Positions 35,165 through 47,334 of a DNA stretch of 64,000 nt are shown here, piece by piece. The position numbers were made by a program, and so were the translations under genes. The notes below the pieces were generated by a model. The model did no database searches. It was not told where the DNA came from and saw nothing but the letters and a program-made list of their open reading frames with translations. Source of the stretch: Galaxea fascicularis. Taxonomy: Eukaryota; Cnidaria; Anthozoa; Scleractinia; Euphylliidae. The stretch covers positions 20,369,725 to 20,433,724 of the forward strand of contig OX419344.1 of the NCBI GenBank assembly GCA_948470475.1, written 5' to 3'. The stretch's first letter is position 1, and each line of letters begins with the position of its first letter.

Positions 35165-36835
35165 TTGTCCACCTGGTTGCAGTGTGAACTTGAACATACA
35201 TGTACCTTAGTGGGGAGAAATTGTTCAAATATCAAGCAATCTTGTCTGATCCTGTCCTTAATTCTCGTGATCACTCTATTTTATAAAGCATTGATATCAC
35301 AAAGAGAAATTTGATGCTGAGTGATCACTTTTTGGGGTTAAAGAGTTAACAATGACTCACGAATGGCATTGGCGACCACCTCAAAGTTTGGAAAACGCCA
35401 TTGAAACAAATTCATAAACAATGAAGTAATGCAAAAAGGTGCAATTTGTTCACAAAAAATACACGTTTAAAAAGTGCTGAAGGTTAAAATTGGCCAGGGC
35501 TGAGGTTCTTTTCCTCCGTCGTCTTTGTCAGGATGGAGTTCCGGACCGTTCGTATATTTTTGCTAGAATCAGGAGTGAAGCTGCTTGAATTTATCCATCA
35601 CGTACCCTAAACTGAAATGTATTTACCTTACCCCTTTTCCGGAATTTTGTCACAAGTCCCCCACCCCCTTTTTCCCCTCGTTTCTGGAATTGACAAATCC
35701 GAAAAACTTTAAGGCAATCTTGTGGACATGGGATGGAAGGCTCGCAACTTTAAGTGCTACTATGACGACATTTGCATCTTTCCTATCTGAATGATTTTAA
35801 AATACAAACAAGTAGTCTGTACGAGAAGAAGAATGCTGTTTACTTCATGAATCCTATGCCGAAAAGATGTTCTGGTGTCGAGGTATAAAAACTGTTGCGA
35901 AACTGCTTAACGGTTTTGCTCTTGAAGATGCAAGAGGGCGCATTGCATGTCCCATTCCCCAGTATTAGGAACGAGAAAAGCTATTTTACAGCAAGGAGGA
36001 CGAATGAAAATCGAACACTTTACTTTACTGAATCAGGAAGAAGCCAATTCCTTTTGACGAAGACCTGATTTGTTTTCAAAAGCGCAGGAATTAAACTTTA
36101 AGCCAAAAAAAAGTGTAAGGCAAATTGCATTCTGTTCTTCAATTTTTATACATGCTTTGAAACGTTATTTGCAGAAAAATGGAAGGCGGTATTTTATAGG
36201 TGTTTTTGAAAATTGGAGTGAGTGGAGAAAACTGATATCAGACCGCGCTGAAACTCAGTACACGTGCTCGCCTGATGTAAGGTGGTCTGTCGAATGATTC
36301 TCAGTATATTTATCTCTCTCTTTTTTTTGTTTTGTTTCACTATACTTTATTCCGATCCATGTTACTGTTCGCGAAAGATTGTCACGTGACATATGATCAG
36401 GTATTCAGCCGAGAGACTTAATCAAGATATAAAGAACGTGTTCCAAACTAAAATGTGTTTTTCCAAAGTTTAAAAATTCGTTAAGAAATGCCCATTTAGA
36501 ACGGAAAATAGACAAAATTTGTGGGTAAACAGTAAAATCCAACCGCAACTAATTTCTTTTTGGAGCAAATAATTGCAAATCATCCAAAATTAATATTGCA
36601 CATGTGTGTTCAAAACACAACAATTTGTTCCGAATCAAATGCTACATTTAAATTCTGCAGGTGAAAGTAACAGTCTTTTGACAGACACTAAAATCAACTG
36701 ATAAAATTGCAGTTTATAACATGGCAGATTTAACTAACTAAAAAAATTAGCCACAAAACTGTAGTGCAATTTGATTAAAATCAACTCCCAAGGAAGCCAA
36801 AAATTTGTAGAGCAAAATTGTCGGATGAAATAATG
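35165..36835. other. No gene recognised
   Basis: AT-rich DNA with short frames only. I see no splice-consistent exon series. Confidence 0.4.
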
Positions 36836-36839
36836 ATAA

Positions 36840-37560
36840 GTGAGAAGGGTGCAGAAATTCTGCATCCAGCCCTGTTACTAAATTCAGAGCAAAACCAAAA
36901 AGTCACCAGACAGGCAGGGCGCAAAAATTTTGCGCTCTGACTCATTAATAAATTCAGAGCAAAACAATACAAATGACAAGACAGGCAGGGCGCAAAAATT
37001 TTGCGCTCTGACCCATTAATAAATTCAGAGCAAAACCGAAAAATCACCAGACAGGTAGGGCGCAAAAATTTTGCACTTCGTCCCATTAACAAATTCAGAG
37101 CAAAACAATAAAAATCACAAGACAGGCAGGGCGCAAAAATTTTGCGCTCTGACCCATTAATAAATTCAGTGCAAAACCGAAAAATTACCAGACAGGCAGG
37201 GCGCAAAAATTTTGCGCTCTGACCATTAATAAATTCAGAGCAAAACAATAAAAATCACAAGACAGGCAGGATGCAAAAATTTTGCGCTCTGACCATTAAT
37301 AAATTCAGAGCAAAACAATAAAAATCACAAGACAGGCCTGCAGGGCGCAAAAATTTTGCACTCTGACCCATTAACAAATTCAGAGCAAAACAAATAAAAT
37401 CACAAGATTGCAGGATGCAAAAATTTTGCACCCTCACCCATTTACAAATTCAGAGCCAAACAAAAAAAAATTATAAGACACATTTTGCACCCTGCGCTAT
37501 TAATAAATTCAGAGCAAAAACAAAGAATCACAAGATGTGGGCAGGGTGCAAAAACTCTAC
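36840..37560. repeat. ~70-bp satellite array, about ten units
   Basis: The core GCAAAAATTTTGC starts at 36921, 36992, 37062, 37133, 37203, 37273, 37347 and 37417 (spacings 70, 71 or 74), with diverged units on both sides. Each unit also has AATTCAGAGCAAAACAA and CAAGACAGGCAGGGC. The core is palindromic. The minus-strand frames with repeated FCSEFINGSERKIFAP are its translation. Confidence 0.9.
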
Positions 37561-38155
37561 ATGGTGCTTGGTGATCAACTTTAGCCTAAGATAGTCCAAT
37601 TAACCCTGAAACCAATAAGAGTACAAAAATTCTGCATCCTGAACACAAATAAAATATCAAATAAATATCTCAAGATGTCCTTGTTGATGAACAGACCGAA
37701 TACGACCATACAATAAACCAACCAGCACTTTGCTCACTGAAAAAAAAGAGGGTGAACATATGAGGCACAATAGCCAAGCAACCTTTCAAAGGAAAATCTT
37801 CATAAACTCCCTTGGCCATGGAAAATATAGTACTGTATACTTATAATGTTTAATAAATAAGTTTATCAAAGATTTTCATAAAAGCCAGACAAAATACTTC
37901 AAATAATCACGACATTCCCAAAAAATAAGAAACAAGCGCTTAACGGGGAAACAACACATAAGCTTAAATGAAATGCTTACTAACAGAAAAACACACTGCA
38001 CGTCGGATTTCAATTACTCGAGAAGCTACTATCTATGTCATTGTTTTGCCGCTAGAAAGTTAAATCAACCCTGCAAATAACACGAACTTTTCAAACCACG
38101 ACCTCTCCCAAAACGCTTCGGTGAAATTTATCAAGATTTTCCTGGCCTTTTAAAC
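37561..38155. other. No gene recognised
   Basis: AT-rich sequence downstream of the minus-strand gene. It includes two more diverged satellite-like motifs (ACAAAAATTCTGCATCCTG near 37625). Confidence 0.4.
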
Positions 38156-38509
38156 TTAAATACTTTCGGCTAGATGCCTGATCCGAGTTAATGTTGGCAG
38201 CAGCTTCATTCCATCGGTGATCTCAAAGGAATGAAGGACGATGCAATCCTTTGGGAGCATTTCGGTCCAAGGATCATTTGACCGCGGAGTGTTTTGAGGA
38301 GTCCACTTTCCTCTGTACGTTCCCTTCCAATAATGAATTGGGAATTCATTTGCAGATAGCTCTTTAGCAACTCCAATAACTGGCTCCTTATCCCAGTTCG
38401 ACAATAACACTGCAACAAACGCACCAACTTTAAGTTCGTCCAAAAATCCGTCGATGTAATCCGCTGGATTTTCGCGTTCCCTTGGGCCTTGATATCTTCC
38501 AGTATAAAT
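38156..38509 (-). CDS. Terminal exon, unrecognised gene (38-41 kb)
   Basis: 354 nt, acceptor CCTTGATAG, phase 0, ending in a stop at 38156-38158. 117 residues, with VGAFVAVLLSNWD, then HYWKGTYRGKW, then PWTEMLPKD. The spacing suggests a compact beta-rich domain, but this is inference. Confidence 0.6.
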   Translation of the reverse strand: MYTGRYQGPRERENPADYIDGFLDELKVGAFVAVLLSNWDKEPVIGVAKELSANEFPIHYWKGTYRGKWTPQNTPRSNDPWTEMLPKDCIVLHSFEITDGMKLLPTLTRIRHLAESI

Positions 38510-41123
38510 CTATCAAGGAATTAATACTCAACTGAGAATAATTGGTAGGTGACTTCTATTTCTTTTCGGGTTGTGTATCCAGTAACGAACAGAAAGAAAT
38601 AGGCTAAATTATGGTCAGCGGTACAACACCATTCTGCACTTACGCTCCACCTAAGCAACGTGAGGCTTACACGATGAAACCCAAGGAAGCAGAGAAGGGA
38701 GACCCTGGTTTGTATAGAAAGGAAATAATGTCAAGCGGGTGCCAAGTACAACACCAATAAGCAAATACAAGACGTCACCTAAAGTACAGTAATAATGGTC
38801 GCTTCCGTGGTGGATTTTGTGCTCTCCCGTAGAAATATAGTGCTCAGTGCTGTAGCCTTGTAGCAACTTTTCCCTTTTCATTTCTGTGTGTGTAGATTAA
38901 CTTAAACTTAACTGCTATTTTCACAAAGAATCATGGTTGACCTTAATCTTAAACCTCATTAGGATGTTCTACATTGACTGGCTTCTGTAATGTGAAATTA
39001 AATTTGTATTCATTGAGAAATGACGATTCATAAACTGAAGAAGTCACATTATTTTAACCTAAAAAATGAGGAATAAATAAAGCTGTTGTTGTTGTTGTAT
39101 GATAATTAACACTTAATGACTGGCCGCGAGCCGGATAAATTTTGTTTCCTGAGAATCTCAATGTTTCTCGAGTTAATAAACTCTAGTTAATAAACTGTTT
39201 TGCTTTGTTTTACTTCTGATATTTTGCTTTCGTGAGCTGACGGAAATACTTTAAATTGCAAGTCACCGAAACAAGCCCGCGTCGCAAACAGTAAACATAC
39301 CGCCTGTAGACATTCACCAAGGTCTCGAGTGACTAGTGTGGCCGCATTGCAGTCCAGTTCATGGCGATAACTAATTAACAAATTAATTTCCTGTTCAACT
39401 AAACCACCCATGTACATGTGAGCCAGGCGTTTCCTGTAGATTAAAAGCTATTAAATTAGCTGGGTTGTCCACTACACTTGTTCATGACATAGCCACGCAA
39501 CAACGTTTGTGAGTTTAAAATCTATGAGAACCGACGGGTCTGTTTTACAGGCCACACTCCTACGGTCAAAGAAGCCCAACAGTTTCTCCTGGCCCTAATC
39601 ACTATCCAAATGTTTGGCTAAAGTTACCAATCGATAAGAAACAGCGACCTGTACCTGTGGATTCTGACCTGAGAAATCGCGAACTGTCAAAGCGTACCAC
39701 TAGGCACTAGGTAGCGTAGTAACAACATTTCAGATAATTGACCTTTTCTCGGTTTCCGGCTTACGCCACCTTGGTTTTGGAGACAAACTCCGCCACGGAG
39801 GCTGGATTTGGACAGCGAAAATGTATTTTAAAAGACATTTGCACTGAGATTACTTTCATGGAATGTATAAAGAACAGATTCTGGCTACAACGACCGTGAA
39901 CGCGAATTTTTTACGGTTTCATACGTGACCTTCTAACCAAACTTGCCGCGAAATTAGACTAAGCAACATGAAACCATTTATAATTCCAATTTACGGGTGA
40001 ATTAATGGCCTAATTTTCTGTTGAATCAAACACTTCCAGAGATTCGTCATGCTCTTCTAAAATGCAATAGAATAAGTAGGACTAATCAGTTCGAAAACGA
40101 GCAAGACTGAACCGCGTTGTATCATATATGAAAAATAATTTGTCTTGCAAACATAGCACTAGCTGTAGAACTCTTTAGGTTTCTAAATTTCTTATACCCA
40201 GGATATGAAGACCCGTGTGCTAAGTTGCCTTCTAGATATTTAACAATTATTCACCGAAGTGGAGGTGAATAGTACTTTGCTGCTCACCTCCAAGTTAACC
40301 AGTCAGAACGCGCGAAAAGCACTATTCGCTTGTGTGGTATATACTTAAAGCATATATATAAAAAGCTATGTGCCACCCCAAACTGAGTATGGTTTTTGAG
40401 CCGTTTTGAAACTTAATTGCGGTACAACGAAACTATTGGGGAAATTTGTAATCTCAACGACAGTTCTGAAAACTGGTGCTGAAAATTGCAAATTTTGATC
40501 TTGGAGAAACAGGCGGCACACCCCTACCAAGAATTCCGAGGAGTACCCATCCGGATGACTTGAACAAGCGACTTACCGCCGCTGTGGTTCACACAATCAT
40601 TGTCCTTTAAGCTACCGATGCTACCAAACGTTGCATCGAATACCTCGATTTCTTCTCCTTCAGATTCTGTTTACAACGTATCATGTTTAGAAACGAAAAG
40701 AGAGAATCACAGCAACGATTATTAATGACGTGTGCAGATTGCGTGATAACAACTGCTTGGGCTGACTCGGACATAAAGGAAAGAAATGTAACGAAGCTAA
40801 ATACAAATACATGCAATGTTCTTACCAATGTCTTTAATTCCTTCCGATGTATTCCAAGCGCTGTCGCATGATGAGTCAAATACTTCTATGTCTAGATTGT
40901 CGGGACAGAAATATCGCATTAAAAAAGCCATGTTTGTCCATTAAATTCTCTGTCATGACAATGGTTCCCTTCTTTTATACATCTCTCACTCACCATCTTT
41001 TGATTCATCATCTCTGATTTCAACTCGATGACGCTTAATAGGCGTACTTTGGAAGAGGGCATCTTCTCTTCGTGCTTTCAAAGGAGCCAAAAACAAAGTT
41101 TCGTCAATTGCAGATGCATCCAT
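38156..41123 (-). CDS. Unrecognised multi-exon gene
   Basis: Minus-strand gene with exons at 40994-41123 (coding part), 40826-40891, 40577-40666, 39301-39433 and 38156-38509. The first three join in phase 1, the last two in phase 0. At least one exon between 40577 and 39433 is missing from my model, because those phases do not match. The predicted start is the ATG at 41121-41123, with an upstream in-frame TGA. The N-terminal part is acidic; exons 2 and 3 both contain IEVFD, suggesting an internal exon duplication. The last exon (117 codons) has a HYWKGTYRGKW and PWTEMLPKD core that I recall as a recurrent uncharacterised C-terminal domain in coral proteins. I cannot name a function; origin from a mobile element is possible. 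Confidence 0.55.
39301..39433 (-). CDS. Penultimate exon, unrecognised gene (38-41 kb)
   Basis: 133 nt, acceptor AATCTACAG, donor GTATGT, entering in phase 2 and leaving in phase 0. Encodes 44 residues from KRLAHMYMGGLVEQE to TRDLGECLQA; probably helical. Confidence 0.55.
40238..40352. repeat. Dispersed repeat, truncated copy of the 1250 family
   Basis: AATTATTCACCGAAGTGGAG, then GTGAATAGTACTTTGC and CAGAACGCGCGAAAAGCACTATTC, match 1250-1497 in reverse orientation. Lies in an intron region of the unrecognised gene. Confidence 0.5.
40577..40666 (-). CDS. Exon 3, unrecognised gene (38-41 kb)
   Basis: 90 nt, acceptor GTAAACAG, donor GTAAGT, phase 1 to 1. Encodes SEGEEIEVFDATFGSIGS and more; the IEVFD core repeats that of exon 2. 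Confidence 0.5.
40826..40891 (-). CDS. Exon 2, unrecognised gene (38-41 kb)
   Basis: 66 nt, acceptor AATCTAG, donor GTAAGA, phase 1 to 1. Encodes IEVFDSSCDSAWNTSEGIK and the following DI. Confidence 0.5.
40994..41123 (-). CDS. First coding exon, unrecognised gene (38-41 kb)
   Basis: Begins ATG at 41123, ends in phase 1 at a GTGAGT donor. Encodes 43 residues including TPIKRHRVEIRDDESKD. An acceptor-like AG just upstream (41158-41159 or 41153-41154) means the exon could also continue an earlier frame. Confidence 0.45.
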
Positions 41124-41159
41124 TTCAGGTACAGGAATGTGCCCCTTTGAAACTGATCT

Positions 41160-43470
41160 ATCTTGTCAAATGATTAATAAAAAATGCAAACCGAAATTTC
41201 GCGGTTAAGTAAAAAGAGCCATAGTTCTTGCTTAATCGTCCAATCAGATTCGTTTATACTAACGGTTAGCATTTAAAACTCTAACCTATTAATCGAGCCA
41301 GTTTCGATTGCGTGCCTGGATTGCGTGTATCTAAATCACACGACTTCAGAGTTGTACATTTACATTGTACTTTACTCGGAAAGCCTTTACTATCTGTGCA
41401 GAAGCTTGACTTATAACATGTCGTCGACATCACTATGGTGTATTAAAAAAATCAACGGAAAGGCGAAAGTCTATAAAAATTCGGCGCCACTAAAACGAAA
41501 GACGGTACAGAATATGATTACCTTGTCTCGATAAGTTCCGCATATCACTCCCAGAGCAAAAAGACGTTAATTAAGGTGAGTTTAATATAATATCCTTCTA
41601 TTGTACAGGGCTGCATGGAGTACCTGAGGTATTTCTAGTACATCTGATCTTGTAACGTATGTCAGTTTATTTTTTTAAGACAAAAGACAAGTTGTCACAT
41701 GTTGCACATGCATGCATAGAGCTCGTCACGGAACAAAAAGTTAGGTCAACAAAATTTTATTCTTGCACGAAGAAAGACCTTAATTCATTTGCGTCCATTG
41801 CCCCTTAGGTCCCTTAGATACGAGAATACTGCTATGTTGCCACTGAGACTACACTCAACAAGTTAAGTTAAAAAGGCTATGACTCATTAAGTTCAGCACA
41901 ACGCTGTTCCACGGCATATCAAGGCACGGTCTGTTATCAAATTACCTATGACCTACGAGTGGCCCTTGTCTGCCATCGTGGCTATAAAATCGACAGAGTA
42001 ACCGGATAGATTTAATCCGGAGGTCACTAGTTCGATTCCAACCTAGGTCATAAATGTTTTTTCCTTTGTGTCGCGTGGTTCCTTGATTCCCGGGCTAACG
42101 CTCAATAGGTTTTACGGCGTATCTTAGGCAGTCAATTTTCACATCAGAATTCTCACGTTTTTCTATGACTGCTGTGATGGCTAAGCTCAAATAAATCATC
42201 TGCGAAAAACTTAACGCGCTTTCACTGTAGAATGAATATCGAACTTGTCCAATCGTATCCTGTGTCCAGCAAAAAAAGAGCACTAAAGTCCGTCACAATT
42301 CTTCAGACATAGTTATGGCAGGTCGCCACAAAAGGGTCGCACTTGTCGCTACGGGAGTCTTGGAGGTCGCACGTGTGAGACATAAATGATATTTGAAACC
42401 GGACTGTCAACTCTTAATATTTCATGCGCGAAAAGAGCGCCAAATACAATTAGTAGACATGAGGCTGGTGCTAGTTTTTTTTAGCAACATTTCTTCAATC
42501 TCTGTTTAATTTGTTCAATGTACAAAACCTTATTGGTTTGTACGTATTGTGCAACATTCACCAACGGCAAATGACGGCTGCGAGGTCGAAGGCTGCGAGT
42601 CTTGAGAAAACATCTGCGAGCTAAAGGGTAAAAACAAGCCATCCCCATACTGAGAATAATCAGGTGAATAGTGCGCACTTGTCGCAGGCACGCGATGACA
42701 GATTTTATGTCCAATGTAAACACCAAAAGCGTTAGTGCGACCCCTGCCATAATTATTTCACCTCCTTGCAATTCATAACTATGTAAAAGACCAATGGGGC
42801 GTCGGCGACGCATTAATGTCTAGTGATAGTGATAATTGTGGTATTGCTAATTACCATAGTGTCTGTGCAGTGCACTCCATTAAGTAATCAATTTTGTAAC
42901 ACTTCAGCTCAGTGTAATGAAAAAATTATTTTTAAAGATATTCATGTTTTAGGGATCACATCCTCAACCAGTCTTTTTCTGGTATTTCTGGTATGCGCCA
43001 GATGTTGCTATTGGCAGTGCTTTGAAAGATATTATTTTGAATTCAAAGGAGACAATTGAAAATGACTTAGAAAGCCGTTTTTGGTATAACCGGCTCCTGT
43101 ATTTTTTTTTGTTTTCTTTTGTTTTAAAATGTTCACTTTTTGCTGTTCTTTTTGTTATTGGGGAGATTGGATAGAATTGCTGCACACCGGCATTTTTTGC
43201 ATTAGATCGTATCAACAGTCTTCATTTAAGTGACCGTGCATATCTGTCACATAAAAAAATCTTATTGTATGTTATATTATGCTACTAAGGAGGCCATAAT
43301 TCTGCACTAGTTGATAATTAGTCAATCTTTCAAGGTGGAAAAATTGTGCATTGTTATTGCATCAAACTTTTTCACCAGACACTCATTTTACAGGAAAGCG
43401 CACATCCTACTTGGCAACAAGCAAGCCATTTTTTTTATAAGAGAGAGAGCTCGTTACATAGGCAGTGCGC
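41160..43470. other. No gene recognised
   Basis: Upstream of the minus-strand gene. A CCAAT-type box (GTCCAATCAG) near 41240 could belong to a promoter. A plus-strand 38-codon frame ending at 41534, then a GTGAGT donor near 41575, might be a divergent transcript. The frame at 42481-42813 on the minus strand is not recognised. A tRNA-like patch near 41970-42050 does not fold. Confidence 0.3.
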
Positions 43471-43479
43471 AACCTCCGA

Positions 43480-43900
43480 AAATTGTCGCCATGCAGAATT
43501 TTTGCATGGTGAAGTTATGGCAACTTATGACATTTGCCAGTGGACAGTCAGCATGCAGAATTTTTGCGTGCTGAAAGAACTGACATAGCCTGTGGACAAA
43601 ACTCCTTGGTTATTCAGTATGCAAAAGTTTTGCACAGTGAGCTCAGTGGTCAGTCAGCATGCAGAATTTTTGCGTGCTGAAAGAACTGACATAGCCTGTC
43701 GACAAAACTCCTTGGGTATTCAGTATGGAAAAGTTTTGCACAGTGAGCTTAGTGGACAGTCAGCATGCAGAATTTTTGCGTGGTGAGAGAACTCGCATAG
43801 CCTGTGGACAAAACTCCTTGGTTATTCAGTATGAAACATTTTTGCACAGTGAGCTCAGTGGACAGTCAGCATGCAGAATTTTTGCATGGTGAACAGAATT
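43480..43900. repeat. 106-bp satellite array, about 3.5 units
   Basis: The core GCAGAATTTTTGC starts at 43555, 43661, 43767 and 43873, exactly 106 apart, with a diverged unit at 43495. A related half-unit motif GCAAAAGTTTTGCACAGTGAG sits midway, so the array has a half-period near 53 bp. The core resembles that of the 36.8-37.6 kb array. Confidence 0.9.
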
Positions 43901-45380
43901 CAAGATATAACCGGTGTATTTCTCCAATGTGCGAGCTAGTCATATAAAATACAAACTCAGGAGATAATCAGAACCCGAAATCGATGCCTTCTCGGCTGAT
44001 GGTTAATTTTACACAACTTACTCTACCTTTTTAAATGGATTGTTGAAATAAAGGCGTTTCTAACTAAAAAAACAAAAAGGCAGCAAAAATTTGTAGTTTT
44101 ACCCTGACTCCAGTTGACACTCCGACAGATTTCCCATGTTTTTAAAGGAAAATACCAATTTTGGAAAAACACATTTTAGTTTGGAACACGTTAAAGTCTT
44201 AACTGTGTTGTTTTGGCTGTAAAAGAAACGTCCCTTTGTCACATTTATAGTTCCATGTTTTTAAGTGCATGCGTTGATCTCCACTTTGTTAACTTTGCCA
44301 CTTTTTATCAAAAAGCGCCAAAAAAAAAATAATAATAGGCACAGCGGCGGTTAATGTATACTATTGTGCTTACTGAGCAAGCTTCAAAAATCAAAAAAAA
44401 AAAAAAAAAAACGCTCGCGCCTCTACGAAATTGCTACTCTATCGTTGCTTTCGAAGAAACTAAACCAGCAATTATTTGACATGTCATGGTACGTTTTTAC
44501 CGCTATCCAGGAAAATGGTTGGCATGGCTCTAATTTGATCATCGATTATCGATTATTCATTGATTACTGAATTTTGAACACATTGAAAGCTCTTGGGTGT
44601 CCAGCTACTGTGTCAATGAGCGTATTTTTAATTTGTATAACACGGGTACTTTTATATATAACTTACATTACCAATAAACATTGTTATTGTTGTCTTATCT
44701 TCTCGCTTTGTCCTTCGTCAGTAATACCAGCCTTAGACTAAATGGAATTTTCACTCTTCCACTTCCACTTCAGAAAAAGCGCCACTGTAGATAAAAATGA
44801 ACAACTTGGTTGTTCTGCTGCAAAGGGAGGAGGGCATTTTTTTGTCAACTTAACTAATTTGACTGCTTAAAGGAGCCATGCTCAAGTGCCTTTGGTAAAA
44901 ATGGACAAGCTTGTTTTTTTCAGGATTTGGACTTCCCATCGGCCTTGTAATTTATAAAAAGACTCATTAGTTAGTTAGTTATTTTTATTTTTTTATTTTT
45001 ATTATCGCGCCATTTTTAGTTTAGAGCAGGTGTACGAATTTGGTCGTGGCCTTACGTCATAATTTTTAATTAAGGACAGTACCTGGTTCGGTTTTTTTTT
45101 TTAATAAAATGCCAGAAATGGCGCTTAATAAAATACTTTTTTCGAAAGCATCAGTTTACGCATTTAGTCTTTCGAGTTTCGACTGCCACTTTGAGGAATT
45201 TCGTTAGCTTCGTCCTTCACTTTTACCCCTTAACATGCTTAAAGCTCTAATATTCGCATGCATATTCTGCCAATTGTGAGAGATTCCAGCACAGACCCAT
45301 GCCTTGACTGTACGTGTATTGATCACTGTCATACTAGCCCTGTCCCAAACCGGGGATCATGAATAGAGCTTCATCAACAA
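43901..45380. other. No gene recognised
   Basis: AT-rich with A-tracts (for example 44394-44410) and no splice-consistent exons. Confidence 0.4.
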
Positions 45381-45389
45381 TATAACGTT

Positions 45390-45390
45390 T

Positions 45391-45445
<55 letters not shown>

Positions 45446-45870
45446 GGAGGAGGAGGAGGAGGAGGAGGAGGAGGAGGAGAATGATGAGGATGAGGAGGAT
45501 GAGGAGGATGATGAGGATGATGAGGAGGATGAGGAGGAGGAGAATGATGAGGATGAGGAGGATGAGGAGGATGATGAGGATGATGAGGATGATGAGGAGG
45601 ATGAGGAGGATGATGATGATGATGAGGAGGAGGAGGAGGAGGAGGAGGAGGAGGAGGAGGAGGATGAGGAGGATGAGGAGGAGGAGGAGGATGATGATGA
45701 TGATGAGGAGGAGGAGGATGATGAGGATGATCAGGATGAGGATGATCAGGATGAGGATAAGGATGATGAAGACCTGAAGGCAACGGGGAGGATGAGGATC
45801 AGGATGAGCATTAAGATGAGGGGGAGGATTAGAATGAGGATGAGGATGACGATGACGATGACGATGGCGA
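45390..45870. repeat. (GAT)n/(GAG)n microsatellite
   Basis: Eighteen or so GAT units lead into alternating GAG and GAT blocks, then a decaying GATGAGGAT tail. Proline/histidine-, methionine/arginine- and leucine/isoleucine-rich frames here are repeat translations. Confidence 0.95.
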
Positions 45871-46388
45871 TATGTTCTCATATTCTACCAGGATACGTCT
45901 GTTTCGGTTAAGCTTGCTGTGACATTTCACTGAATAGAGGGAAGCGGGAAGGAAAGTTTCCAAACATCGCAATGAGTGAGCAGCAAACTAAACCACGTTT
46001 AATTAAAATTCAGCAAGCAATATATTTATGTTCTGCTTTCAGAACGAGCCTAAAACATATTGCACATTTTCCTAGTGTGGCTTACCTTCAGTTTCGTCAC
46101 ACTTGTCTTCTTTTCTTGTTATTCCTTGAAATCGCATCTCATAAATTTTCAAAATGTCCGTTCAACCAGTCCGTCAGAAGTCCAAGGTCCCCGAGCAGCT
46201 TGAAAAATCAGTCGTGAATATCAATGAGAAACCTAAAGCCAATCGTTGGTAATTACGTGACATTTTAGCGTGGCTTTATTTCCACGTGCAAACTACCGCA
46301 CGTGCTGGCTAAATTCTCGTGCAAAAGACGATAGATTCTTTTTGCGAAAAAGTTTCCATTGCCGTTGAGAGTAAATTAAAGCCAATAG

Positions 46389-47332
46389 GCGCGTTTACAC
46401 TACAGAAAAATTTGGATGCGGATTCGTCAAAAAAAAAAGTGGTACGGACTCAAACTTTTGGTGCCTATAGGCACGTTTACACTACAGAAAAAGTGGGTCC
46501 GGACCCCGTCAAAAAAGTAGTACGGACCCATAATTCTTGTAAAGAAATACTGGAGTTTCCGCTCGGCCATAGGCGTCTATAGGCGCGTTTACACTACAGA
46601 AAAAATGGGTCCGGACCCCGTCAAAAAAAGTAGTACGGACCCATTAATTCTTGTAAAGAAATACTGGAGTTTCCACAGGGCCATAGGCGCCTATGGCCCA
46701 GCGGAAACTCCAGTACTTCTTTACAAGAATTATGGGTCTGTACTACTTTTTTGACGGGGTGCGGACCCATTTCTTCTGTAGTGTAAGGCGCGTTTACACT
46801 ACAGAAACATTTGGGTCCGGACCCGTAAAAAAAGTGGTACGGACCCGTAACTTTTGTAAAGAAATACTGGAGTTTCCGCAGGGCCATAGGCGCCTATGGC
46901 CCTGCGGAAACTCCAGTATTTCTTTACAAGAATTATGGGTCCGTACTACTTTGTGGACGGGGTCCGGACTCATTTTTTTCTGTAGTGTAAATGGGGCTGT
47001 AAACGCGCCTTATGGCCCTGCGGAAACTCCAGTATTTCTTTACAAGAATTATGGGTCCGTACTACTTTTTTGATGGGGTTCGGACCCATTTTTTCTGTAG
47101 TGTAAACGCGCCTTATGGCCCTGCCGGAAACTCCTGTATTTCTTTACAAAAGTTATGGGTCCGTACCACTTTTTTGACGAATCCGGACCCAATTTATTCT
47201 GTAGTGTAAACGCGCCTTATATAGGCGCCTGTGGCCCCGCGGAGACTCCAGTATTTCTTCACAAAAGTTATAGGTCCGTGCACTTTTTTGACGAATCCGG
47301 ACCCAAATTTTTCTGTAGTGTAAACGCCCCTT
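46389..47332. mobile_element. Compound palindromic element array (~0.94 kb)
   Basis: About nine copies of a ~100-bp half-unit: a GGCGCGTTTACACTACAGAA end, a GGGTCCGGACC block, a TAGTACGGACCC block and a GAAATACTGGAGTTTCCGC block. The first three point one way, then head-to-head palindromes centred on ATAGGCGCCTAT (near 46690 and 46891) follow, then several in reverse. No coding capacity; foldback elements have inserted into or amplified within one another. Confidence 0.85.
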
Positions 47333-47334
47333 AA

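Noticed and set aside
36781..37437. Minus-strand frames with repeated FCSEFINGSERKIFAP
   Set aside because: The satellite period keeps frame over some units only because of its length; no start, splice sites or domain.
36840..37560. CRISPR-like array
   Set aside because: Tandem units have no unique spacers and the genome is eukaryotic.
41970..42050. tRNA-like segment (GTTCGATTCC)
   Set aside because: The T-arm stem does not pair and no acceptor stem is found; at most a SINE remnant.
42481..42813. 110-codon minus-strand frame
   Set aside because: Not recognised; the region looks like dispersed repeat and has no splice or start support.
45334..45881. Proline/histidine-, leucine/isoleucine- and methionine/arginine-rich frames
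   Set aside because: Translations of the GAT/GAG microsatellite.
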